Assembly (NCBI GenBank): GCA_028826165.1
Contig: JAPDFW010000048.1
Location: forward strand, 10,001 to 32,500
Source: Anaeramoeba ignava
Lineage: Eukaryota; Metamonada; Anaeramoebidae
Reading direction: 5' to 3'
Length of the DNA stretch: 22,500 nucleotides
Shown here: in pieces, positions 1 to 12,108 of the stretch
Numbering within the stretch: position 1 is the stretch's first letter
How the letters are laid out: each line of letters begins with the position of its first letter
Notes under the pieces: generated by a model
What the model was told of the DNA's origin: nothing
What the model saw: the letters and a program-made list of their open reading frames with translations, nothing else
Database searches by the model: none
Translations under genes and position numbers: made by a program

Positions 1-17
1 TAATTTTAATTCAAATA

Positions 18-3023
<3,006 letters not shown>

Positions 3024-3026
<3 letters not shown>

Positions 3027-3044
3027 TTTAAAAAAAAATATAAG
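3024..3044 (-). promoter_or_regulatory. Start-site box at the PTEN start codon (CTTATA, T-run, AAA, ATG)
   Basis: Read on the minus strand, CTTATA is followed by a run of T, then AAAATG at the PTEN start. The same arrangement, with identical spacing from CTTATA to ATG, occurs at 17204-17224 before a different start codon. It could be a TATA-like or initiator element, or simply a favoured leader. No transcript start data are visible in the sequence. Confidence 0.4.
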
Positions 3045-3279
3045 AAAGGGGTTTCAAAATTAAAAAAAAAAATAAATTTAAAAAAATTAAAAAAATTAAA
3101 ATTTTTTTTTTCTTCTTTTTTCTTTTTTCTTTTTTTCTTTTCTTCTTTTAAAAAAAAAAATCAAAATTCATTTCAAAAACAATTCATTTTTTTTTCCTTT
3201 TCAAGTAAACAAGATCTCTTAAAAAAAAAATTTCATTCCATTTTTTTCTAATTCCTAATTTAATTGATCAAATTCATCT
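3045..3279. other. Non-repetitive AT-rich spacer upstream of PTEN
   Basis: Poly-A, poly-T and CTTTT-type tracts lie between the PTEN start and the hexamer array that follows RCC1-BTB gene 1. I find no ORF or RNA gene here. It should hold the PTEN promoter and possibly the polyadenylation region of the neighbouring gene. Confidence 0.5.
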
Positions 3280-3651
3280 TTAATTTTAATTTTAATTTTA
3301 ATTTAATTTTGATTTTAATTTTAATTTTAATTTTAATTTAATTTTGATTTTAATTTTAATTTTAATTTTAATTTTAATTTTGATTTTAATTTTAATTTTA
3401 ATTTTAATTTTAATTTTAATTTTAATTTTAATTTTAATTTTAATTTTAATTTTAATTTTGGTTTTTAATTTTAATTTTAATTTTAATTTTAATTTTTGAT
3501 TTTGGTTTTAATTTTAATTTTAATTTTGATTTTGATTTTAATTTTAATTTTGATTTTGATTTTAATTTTAATTTTGATTTTGATTTTGATTTTGATTTTA
3601 ATTTTAATTTTGATTTTGATTTTAATTTTAATTTTGATTTTAATTTTAATT
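3280..3651. repeat. Hexamer array (AATTTT/GATTTT on +) downstream of RCC1-BTB gene 1
   Basis: About 370 bp of TAATTT hexamer with interspersed GATTTT units and a few one-base slips (TTTTTGATTTTGG near 3494). No C occurs on the plus strand, so the RNA sense of the flanking genes is G-free. The array runs into the last codons of the neighbouring gene: its terminal CAAAAT and TAAAAT units encode Gln-Asn and then the stop. Confidence 0.9.
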
Positions 3652-5397
3652 TTGATTATTAAATTTGTTAATTAATAAATCAAATAAATTTGGATTTGTT
3701 TGATTTAATTGAAAATAATCAATTCCTGTTTCAAGTTCATTAATTATTTCTTGTGTAATTTGAATTTCATTTTTAATTTGATTTGAATAAATCCAATATT
3801 CAAATATTTCAAATGATTTATTACTTAATTCACTATAATCTGTAACTTTATTAGATTTATCTTCTGTTACAGATAAAAACATTCCTCGATATAATTCACT
3901 TCTCATTATTAATATTAATTTAGGAAATTTATATTGTTTTTCTTTTCTTTCAATTATAAAATCTTTTTCATTTTCATTTAAATAAATTCTTTTCATTGTT
4001 TCTTCAATTTTTTCATTTAAATTTATAATTTCTTTAATTTCACAATATAATATTGGATTTATTATTCTGTTTGAATAAATCATTTCAAATATTTGATTTG
4101 ATTCTTTAATTGATTTTTTTGAAATAATTTCTTGAAGTTTTTCAATTTGATTTTCATTTTGATTTAATCTATATTTCAATATTAATTTATGAGCTTCAAT
4201 TATTTCTCCATCTTGAGTTTTAAATGAAATATCACAAAATTCTTTTCTTTTAAATAGTTTTATCAAATCTTCTTCAATATTAGAAAAAGAAAAAGGAGAA
4301 TAATAAAGAAATGATTTATTTTCTCCACAATAAATATGATAATTGGAAATATCTTCATTAAATCTTAATTTAGGAAGTTCAATTTGAATTGGAATTGATT
4401 GATCATTTGTATCTCCAGTTCCTAATTCACCATAAAAATTTCTTCCAAATCCAATTAATTTTGAATTGGAAGTTAAAATCAAACTATGAGGATCACCAAC
4501 AGAAAAATCAAGAATAATATCATCATTTTCAAATAAAGATGATTTAATTTCAGTAAATTCATAAGTATTTTCATCTTTGCCAAGTCCATTAAATTGATAA
4601 TTTCCACATGAATAAAATTTTCTTTTTGGATTTTGATTTTCATTTTCAATCAACATTATTGAATGAAAATATCCACATTGAATATCAATTATTTTGCCTT
4701 TTGGAATATTTTGTATTTGGGTTAATTTTTGGATTTTTGTTTCTTCTTTTATTGATTCTCCTAATCCAAGTTGACCATATTCATTATTCCCGCATCCAAA
4801 TAATTCTTGATTTGAATTTAAAAGAAAAACATGATTTGAAGAATTTCCTGAAAATATTTTAGAAACATTTTTCATCATTAAAATTGGTTTTTCTGTTTTT
4901 TCCATTGTCCAAAAACCAAGTTGACCATAATGATTATCACCAATTCCATAAGCATTTTGATTTGAAGTTAATAAGTAAATTGAACCAACTCCAGAAACAA
5001 TATCTTCAATTATTCTATCATTTTTATCTTCAATTAATGATGAAATATTGATAAATTCATTTCGATTTTCTGGATTAATATCATATCCTTTGGCAAATAC
5101 ATTTCCTTCTTTTGTTAAAATAGCTACATTAAAACAACCAACAGTTACTTTTTGAATATTTTCAATTTGGATTTTAAAAGGATTTTGATTTGAATCTCTT
5201 AAGTATTCTATTGCTTTTCCATTTTTAAAAAGGAAAATTGTTGAAAATCTTCCTGATGAAATTTGTTTAATTTGTTTTTCATTTTCATTTTCATTTTCAT
5301 TTTCAAATTTAAATTGAATTGGTTTTGTTATTGTTTCTGTTTCATTTTTAATAAGAATTGGTTTTTCATTTTCACCAAAAAATAAAATTTCATTCAT
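3646..5397 (-). CDS. RCC1-repeat and BTB protein, array copy 1 (intact)
   Basis: An intronless ORF of 583 aa. The start at 5397 (MNEILFFG) is shared with the other array copies. Residues 1-370 carry RCC1-type blades, recognisable by GIGDNHYGQLG (151-161), GCGNNEYGQLG (201-211), SCGNYQFNGLG (263-273) and GFGRNFYGELGTGD (316-329). Residues 385-450 begin a BTB-like fold (CDISFKTQDGE...AHKLIL). A second BTB-like segment, DFIIERKEKQYKFPKLILI and onward, occupies about 479-575. An Asn-Glu tract (32-40) is encoded by a GAAAAT hexamer. In known families RCC1 blades bind proteins and BTB domains dimerise or recruit cullin 3. A role as adaptor is inferred; no partner or substrate can be named. It is the only one of four tandem paralogues with an undamaged frame. 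Confidence 0.9.
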   Translation of the reverse strand: MNEILFFGENEKPILIKNETETITKPIQFKFENENENENEKQIKQISSGRFSTIFLFKNGKAIEYLRDSNQNPFKIQIENIQKVTVGCFNVAILTKEGNVFAKGYDINPENRNEFINISSLIEDKNDRIIEDIVSGVGSIYLLTSNQNAYGIGDNHYGQLGFWTMEKTEKPILMMKNVSKIFSGNSSNHVFLLNSNQELFGCGNNEYGQLGLGESIKEETKIQKLTQIQNIPKGKIIDIQCGYFHSIMLIENENQNPKRKFYSCGNYQFNGLGKDENTYEFTEIKSSLFENDDIILDFSVGDPHSLILTSNSKLIGFGRNFYGELGTGDTNDQSIPIQIELPKLRFNEDISNYHIYCGENKSFLYYSPFSFSNIEEDLIKLFKRKEFCDISFKTQDGEIIEAHKLILKYRLNQNENQIEKLQEIISKKSIKESNQIFEMIYSNRIINPILYCEIKEIINLNEKIEETMKRIYLNENEKDFIIERKEKQYKFPKLILIMRSELYRGMFLSVTEDKSNKVTDYSELSNKSFEIFEYWIYSNQIKNEIQITQEIINELETGIDYFQLNQTNPNLFDLLINKFNNQN

Positions 5398-5422
5398 TTT
5401 TGAAAAGAAAAAAAATGAAAAA
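5398..5422 (-). promoter_or_regulatory. Conserved leader box upstream of RCC1-BTB copy 1
   Basis: Read on the minus strand, TTTTTTCAT, then T8, then CTTTTCAAAA leads directly into ATG. The same box precedes copies 2 (altered), 3 and 4, and a similar one lies at 17286-17311. It could be core promoter or 5' leader, or simply duplicated along with the gene; the copy at 17286 argues for function. Confidence 0.4.
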
Positions 5423-5436
5423 ACGTTTTTTGGATT

Positions 5437-5820
5437 TTTAATTTTGATTTTAATTTTGATTTTAATTTTAATTTTAATTTTATTTTTGATTTTAATTTTA
5501 ATTTTAATTTTAATTTTAATTTTGATTTTGATTTTAATTTTAATTTTAATTTTATTTTTGATTTTGATTTTAATTTTAAATAATTTTAATTTTAATTTTA
5601 ATTTTAATTTTGATTTTGATTTTAATTTTAATATTAATTTTAATTATTAATTTTAATTTTAATTTTAATTTTGATTTTAATTTTAATATTAATTTTAATT
5701 TTAATTTTAATTTTAATTTTAATTTTAATTTTAATTTTAATTTTAATTTTAATTTTAATTTTAATTTTGATTTTAATTTTAAATTGAATTTTAATTTTAA
5801 TTTTGATTTTGGTTTTGATT
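5437..5820. repeat. Hexamer array between RCC1-BTB copies 1 and 2
   Basis: TAATTT hexamer with GATTTT variants fills the spacer and extends into the 3' end of copy 2, whose C-terminal NNQNQNQN comes from CAAAAT units. No C on the plus strand inside the array. Nothing else is visible in this spacer. Confidence 0.9.
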
Positions 5821-7604
5821 ATTAAATTTCCTAACTAATAAATCAAATAAATTTGGATTTGTTTGATTTAATTGAAAATAATCAATTCCAGTTTCAAGTT
5901 CATCAATAATTTCTTGTGTAATTTGAATTTCATTTTTAATTTGATTTGAATAAATCCAATATTCAAATATTTGAAATGATTTATTACTTAATTCACTATA
6001 ATCTCTAACTTTATTAGAAGTATCATCAGTTACAGATAAAAACATTCCTCGATATAATTCACTTCTCATTATTAATATTAATTTAGGAAATTTATATTGT
6101 TTTTCTTTTCTTTCAATAATAAAATCTTTTTCATTTTCATTTTCATTTAAATAAATTCTTTTCATTGTTTCTTCTATTTTTTCATTTGAATTTATAATTT
6201 CTTTAATTTCATAATATAATTCTGGATTTATTATTCTGTTTGAATAAATCATTTCAAATATTTGATTTGATTCTTGAATTGATTTATTTGAAATAATTTC
6301 TTGAAGTTTTTCAATTTGATTTTCATTTTGATTTTGATTTAATCTATATTTCAATATTAATTTATGAGCTTCAATTATTTCTCCATTTTTGGTTTTAAAT
6401 GAAATATTACAAAATTCTTTTTTTTCAAATAATTTTATCAAATCTTCTTCAAGATTGGAAAAAGAAGGAGAAGAATAATAAAGAAATGAATTGTAATATC
6501 CACAAGAAACATGATAATTAGAAATATCTTCATTAAATCTTAATTCAGGAAGTTCAATTTGAATAGGAATTGATTGATTTTTGTATCTCCAGTTCCTAAT
6601 TGACCATGAGAATTATTCCCAAATCCGATCATCTTCTCTTTTGTTGTTAAAATCAAAGTATGATTACTCCCAACAGAAAAATCAAGAATATTATCATCAT
6701 TTTCAAATAAAGATGATTTGATTTCAGTAAATTCATAAGTATCTTCATTTTTGCCAAGTCCATTATTTTCATGATATCCACATGAATAAAGTTTTCTTTT
6801 TGAATTTTCATTTTCATTTTCAATCAACATTATTGAATGAGAATATCCACATTGAATATCAATTATTTTGCCTTTTGGAATATTTTGGATTTTGGTTAAT
6901 TTTTCAGTTAATGCTTCTTTTCTTGATTTTCTTAATCCAAGTTGACCAAATCTATTATCACCACATCCAAATAATTCTTGATTTGAATTTAAAAAAAAAG
7001 CGCGAAGTGAATCATTTCCTGAAAATATTTTAGAAACATTTTTCATTATTAAAATTGGTTTTTCTGTTTTTTTAAGTGTTTTAGAATCAATAACAAGTTG
7101 ACCCCAACCATTTGAACCAATTCCATAAACATTTTGATTTGAAGTTAATAAGTAAATTGCATTTAATCCAGAAACAATATCTTCAATTATTCTATCATTT
7201 TTATCTTCAATTAATGATGAAATATTGATGAATTCTTTTCGATGTTTTCTAATAATATCTTTTCCTTTGGCAAATACATTTCCTTCTTTTGTTAAAATAG
7301 ATACATTTCTAATACCAGCAGTTACTTTTTGAATATTTTCAATTTGGATTTTTGAAGGATTTTGTTTTGAATCATTTTCATGTGGATATTCTATTGCTTT
7401 TCCATTTTTAAAAAGGAAAATTGTTGAAAATTCTGATATTAAAATTTGTTTAATTTGTTTTTCATTTTCATTTTCATTTTCATTTTCATTTTCATTTTCA
7501 TTTTCATTTTCAAATTTAAATTGAATTGGTTTTGTTATTTTTTCTAGTTCATTTTTAAAAAGTTTTCGTTCTTTATTTAAACCAAAAAATAAACTTTCAT
7601 TCAT
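5797..7604 (-). pseudogene. RCC1-BTB array copy 2, one frameshift
   Basis: Starts at 7604 (MNESLFFG) and reads as RCC1 blades for about 340 codons to LGTGDTK. Frame is then lost at a T-run at 6578-6582 on the plus strand. Copy 4 has six Ts at the matching place and this copy has five. After the one-base shift the frame is fully open to 5797 and encodes the BTB half, ending NNQNQNQN. No other in-frame stop is present, so the lesion is either recent or a homopolymer error in the assembly. The Asn-Glu tract has eight Glu-Asn units, against four in copy 1. If the shift is real, the product would be a blade-only protein of 354 aa. Confidence 0.75.
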
Positions 7605-7636
7605 TTTTAAAAAGAAAAAAATGAATTTTTAATTTT

Positions 7637-7725
7637 CGAATTTCCAATTTCATTATTAATTTTTTTTTCGAATTTCCAATTTCATTATTAATTTTTTATT
7701 CGAATTTCCAATTTTTTAATTTTAA
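7637..7725. repeat. 32-bp direct repeat, three copies
   Basis: CGAATTTCCAATTTCATTA occurs at 7637 and 7669, and a shortened version at 7701, exactly 32 bp apart. It lies in the 150-bp spacer between copies 2 and 3 and immediately upstream of the copy 2 leader. It is more complex than the hexamer repeats elsewhere. Confidence 0.8.
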
Positions 7726-7753
7726 TTTTTAATTTTGATTTTGATTTTAATTA

Positions 7754-9574
7754 TTAAAAAATTAAACAATCACTTTTCTTTTTTTGATTTTGATTATTAA
7801 ATTTGTTAATTAATAAATCAAATAAATTTGGATTTGTTTGATTTAATTGAAAATAATCAATTCCAATTTGAATTTCATTAATTATTTGTTGTGTAATTTG
7901 AATATCATCTTTAATTTGATTTGAATAAATCCAATATTCAAATATTTGAAATGATTTATTACTTAATTCACTATAATCTGTAACTTTATTAGAAGTATCA
8001 TCAGTTACAGATAAAAACATTCCTCGATATAATTCACTTCTCATTATTAATATTAATTTTGGAAATTTATATTGTTTTTCTTTTCTTTCAATTATAAAAT
8101 CTTTTCCATTTTCATTTTCATTTAAATAAATTCTTTTCATTGTTTCTTCAATTTTTTCATTTGAATTTATAATTTCTTTAATTTCAGAATATAATTTTGG
8201 ATTTATTTTGGAATTGTTTGAATAAATCATTTCAAATATTTGATTTGATTCTTTAATTGATTTTTTTGAAATAATTTCTTGAAGTTTTTCAATTTGATTT
8301 TCATTTTGATTTTGATTTAATCTATATTTCAATATTAATTTATGAGCTTCAATTATTTCTCCATTTTCTGGTTTTAAATGAAATATTACAAAATTCTTTT
8401 CTTTCAAATAATTTTATCAAATCTTCTTCAATATTAGAAAAAGGAGAAAGAAAAGGAGAATAATAAAGAAATGATTTGTTAAATCCACAATAAATATGAT
8501 AATTGAAAATATCTTCATTAAATCTTAATTTAGGAAGTTCAATTTTAATAGGAATTTGTTGATTATTTCTATCTCTAGTTCCTAATTGTGCCCAAGAATT
8601 ACTTCCAAATCCGATTAATTTTGGTTTGGAAGTTAAAATCAAAGTATGATCACTACCACAAGAAATTTCAAGAATATAATCATCATTTTCAAATAAAGAT
8701 GATTTGATTTCAGTAAATTCATAGGTATTTGTGCCAAGTCCATTATATAGAGAAAATCCGCATGAATAAAGTTTTCTTTTTGGATTTTCATTTTGATTTT
8801 CATTTTCAATCAACATTATTGAATGATAATATCCTGTTTGAATATCAATTATTTTGCCTTTTGGAATATTTTGGATTTTGGTTAATTTATTGATTTCTTT
8901 TTCTTCTGTTGATTCTCCTAATCCAAGTTGACCAAATCTATTATCACCACATCCAAATAATTCTTGATTTGAATTCAAAAGAAAAACGTGATATGAATTG
9001 TTTCCTGAAAATATTTTAGAAACATTTTTCATCATTAAAATTGGTTTTTCTGTTATTTCAAATGTTTCAGAATCAAAACCAAGTTGACCATCGAAATTTG
9101 AACCAATTCCATAAACGTTTTGATTTGAAGTTAATAAGTAAATTGAATTAGCTCCAGAAACAATATCTTGAATTATTCTATCATTTTTATCTTCAATTAA
9201 TGATGAAATATTGATAAATTCATTTGGATTATTTGGATTAATATCTTTTCCTTTAGCAAATAGATTTCCTTCTTTTGTTAAAATAACTTCATTTTCATGA
9301 CCAACAGTTACTTTTTGAATATTTTCTTCAATTTGGATTTTTTCAGGTTTTGGATTTGAATCGTCTTTATTTAAATATTCTATTGCTTTTCCATTTTCAA
9401 AAAGGAAAATTGTTCCAAAATTTCCTGTTGAAATTTGTTTAATTTGTTTTGTTTTTCATTTTCATTTTCATTTTCATTTTCAAATTTAAATTGAATTGGT
9501 TTTGTTATTTTATCTGGTTCATTTTTAATAAGAATTGGATATTTATTTCTTCCAAAAAATAAAATTTCATTCAT
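7754..9574 (-). pseudogene. RCC1-BTB array copy 3, two frameshifts
   Basis: Starts at 9574 (MNEILFFGRNKYP). A 5-bp tandem duplication (GTTTT, within 9446-9455) shifts the frame right after the Asn-Glu tract. The correct frame then continues open from about 9445 to about 8370 and encodes the blades, including GIGSNFDGQLG and GCGDNRFGQLG, and the start of the BTB part. A one-base insertion (T at or near 8369) shifts it again within SFKTENGE. The last frame runs to 7754 and ends NNQNQKKKSDCLIF, a tail unlike its siblings. Outside the two indels the protein sequence is as well conserved as copy 1, so decay is recent or the indels are assembly errors. Confidence 0.8.
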
Positions 9575-9600
9575 TTTTGAAAAGAAAAAAAATGAAAAAA
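9575..9600 (-). promoter_or_regulatory. Conserved leader box upstream of RCC1-BTB copy 3
   Basis: The same T-rich box with CTTTTCAAAA immediately before ATG as in copy 1, differing by at most a base or two in run length. Confidence 0.35.
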
Positions 9601-9610
9601 ATAATTTTTG

Positions 9611-10173
9611 GATTTTTAATTTTAATTTTAATTTTAATTTTTAATTTTTAATTTTAATTTTGATTTTAATTTTAATTTTAATTTTAATTTTTAATTTTAA
9701 TTTTAATTTTGATTTTAATTTTAATTTTGATTTTGATTTTGATTTTGATTTTAATTTTGATTTTAATTTTAATTTTAATTTTAATTTTAATTTTGATTTT
9801 AATTTTGATTTTTAATTTTAATTTTAATTTTAATTTTAATTTTAATTTTTAATTTTAATTTTGATTTTAATTTTAATTTTAATTTTAATTTTAATTTTAA
9901 TTTTATTTTTAATTTTAATTTTAATTTTAATTTTAATTTTAATTTTAATTTTAATTTTAATTTTAATTTTAATTTTAATTTTAATTTAAATTTTAATTTT
10001 TAATTTTAATTTTGATTTTAATTTTGATTATTTTAATTTTGATTTTGATTTTGATTTTGATTTTGATTTTAATTTTAATTTTTATTTTAATTTTGATTTT
10101 AATTTTAATTTTAAATTTTAATTTTAATTTTAATTTTAATTTTGATTTAAATTTTGATTTTAATTTTTAATTT
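9611..10173. repeat. Hexamer array between RCC1-BTB copies 3 and 4
   Basis: About 560 bp of TAATTT/GATTTT hexamer, the longest spacer in the tandem array, with several one-base slips that change register. No C on the plus strand. No coding or RNA signal is visible. Confidence 0.9.
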
Positions 10174-11944
10174 TGGTTATTAAATTTGTTAATTAATAAA
10201 TCCAATAAATTTGGATTTGTTTGATTTAATTGAAAATAATCAATTCCAATTTGAATTTCATTAATTATTTGTTGTGTAATTTGAATATCTTCTTTAATTT
10301 GATTTGAATAAATCCAATATTCAAATATTTGAAATGATTTATTACTTAATTCACTATAATCTGTAACTTTATTTGATTTATCTTCAGTTACAGATAAAAA
10401 CATTCCTCGATATAATTCACTTCTCATTATTAATATTAATTTGGGAAATTTATATTGTTTTTCTTTTCTTTCAATAATAAAATCTTTTTCATTTTCTTTT
10501 TCATTTTCATTTAAATAAATTCTTTTAATTGTTTCTTCAATTTTTTCATTTAAATTTATAATTTCTTTAATTTCAGAATATAATTTTGGATTTATAATTC
10601 TGTTTGAATAAATCATTTCAAATATTTGATTTGATTCTTTAATTGATTTATTTGAAATAATTTCTTGAAGTTTTTCAATTTGATTTTCATTTTGATTTAA
10701 TCTATATTTCAATATTAATTTATGAGCTTCAATTATTTCTCCATTTTCGGTTTTAAATGAAATATCACAAAATTCTTTTCTTCTAAATAGTTTTATCAAA
10801 TCTTCTTCAAGATTGGAAAAAGAAGGAGGAGAATAATAAAGAAATGAATTGAAGTAACCACAAGAAACATGATAATTAGAAATGTCTTCATTAAATCTTA
10901 ATTTGGGAAGTTCAATTTGAATTGGAATTGGTTGATTTTTTGTATCTCCAGTTCCTAATTCACCAAATTCATTATTTCCAAATCCAATTAATTTTGAATT
11001 AGAAGTTAAAATCAAATTATGAGAATATCCAACAGAAAAATCAAGAATATTATCATCATTTTCAAATAAAGATGATTTGATTTCAATAAATTGATCTATA
11101 GTTCGAAGAAAAATTCCAATACCATTTAAGGAACAATCTCCACATGAATAAAGTTTTCTTTCTGGATTTTCATTTTGATTTTCAATCAACATTATTGAAA
11201 AAGAAATTCCACATTTAATATCAATTATTTTGCCTTTTGGAATATTTTGGATTTTGGTTAATTTTTGGATTCTTGTTTCTTCTTTTCTTGATTCTCCTAA
11301 TCCAAGTTGACCATCACTATTATATCCACATCCAAATAATTCTTGATTTGAATTCAAAAGAAAAACATGAAATGAATTGTTTCCTGAAAATATTTTAGAA
11401 ACATTTTTCATCATTAAAATTGGTTTTTCTGTTATTTCAAGTGTTTTAGAATCAAAACCAAGTTGACCATCATAATTAGCACCAATTCCGTAAACATTTT
11501 GATTTGAAGTTAATAAGTAAATTGAACGAGATCCAGAAACAATATCTTGAATTATTCTATCATTTGTATCTTCAATTAATGATGAAATATTGATAAATTC
11601 ATTTGGATTATATGGATTAATATCTTTTCCTTTAGCAAATAGATTTCCTTCTTTTGTTAAAATAGCTTCATTTTGATAACCAACAATTACTTTTTGAATA
11701 TTTTCAATTTGGATTTTTTCAGGATTTTCATTTAAATCTTCATTATTTAAATATTCTATTGCTTTTCCATTTTTAAAAAGGAAAATTGTTGAAAAATAAC
11801 CTGATGAAATTTGTTTAATTTGTTTTTCATTTTCATTTTCATTTTCATTTTCAAATTTAAATTGAATTGGTTTTGTTATTTTAATTGATTCATTTTTATA
11901 AGTTTTGGTTTTATATTTCTTCCAAAAAATAAACAATCATTCAT
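10167..11944 (-). pseudogene. RCC1-BTB array copy 4, frameshift near the N-terminus
   Basis: The family start is ATG at 11944 (MNDCLFFGRN). Next to 11898 the sense strand reads CTTATAAAAATG where copy 1 has CTTATTAAAAATG. This one-base loss ends the ATG frame after about 22 codons. The remaining frame is open to 10167 for 570-odd residues: blades GIGANYDGQLG, GCGYNSDGQLG and GFGNNEFGELGTGD, then both BTB-like segments, ending KFNNQN. That long frame has no ATG at its 5' end; a TTG at 11936 is not a credible eukaryotic start, and the next in-frame ATG is about 170 codons inside. The gene is therefore broken, or the base was lost in assembly. Apart from this it is as complete as copy 1. Confidence 0.75.
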
Positions 11945-11969
11945 TTTTGAAAAGAAAAAAATGAAAAAA
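11945..11969 (-). promoter_or_regulatory. Conserved leader box upstream of RCC1-BTB copy 4
   Basis: T-rich box with CTTTTCAAAA directly before the family ATG, as in copies 1 and 3. Its preservation suggests the locus is or recently was transcribed. Confidence 0.35.
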
Positions 11970-12039
11970 ATAATTTTTGGAATTTTTGATTTTAATTTTG
12001 AATTGAAATGAATTTGAAAAAGAAAAAAAAGAAAAAAAG

Positions 12040-12100
12040 AATTGATTAATTTTTTGAATTGATTGATTTTTTGAATTGATTGATTTTTTGAATTGATTTT
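12040..12100. repeat. 17-bp direct repeat, three copies plus a partial
   Basis: AATTGATTGATTTTTTG (first copy with TTAATT) is repeated at 12040, 12057 and 12074, with a truncated fourth copy. It lies between copy 4 and the stop codon of the next gene. Confidence 0.75.
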
Positions 12101-12108
12101 TCTTTGAA

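Noticed and set aside
4608-4862. Plus-strand ORFs opposite the RCC1-BTB genes (also 6782-7033)
   Set aside because: They are antisense shadows of the conserved blade region; the similarity between the two follows from the paralogy of the sense genes.
7637-7725. CRISPR-like direct repeats
   Set aside because: Three copies with no unique spacers, in eukaryotic DNA; simple tandem repeat.
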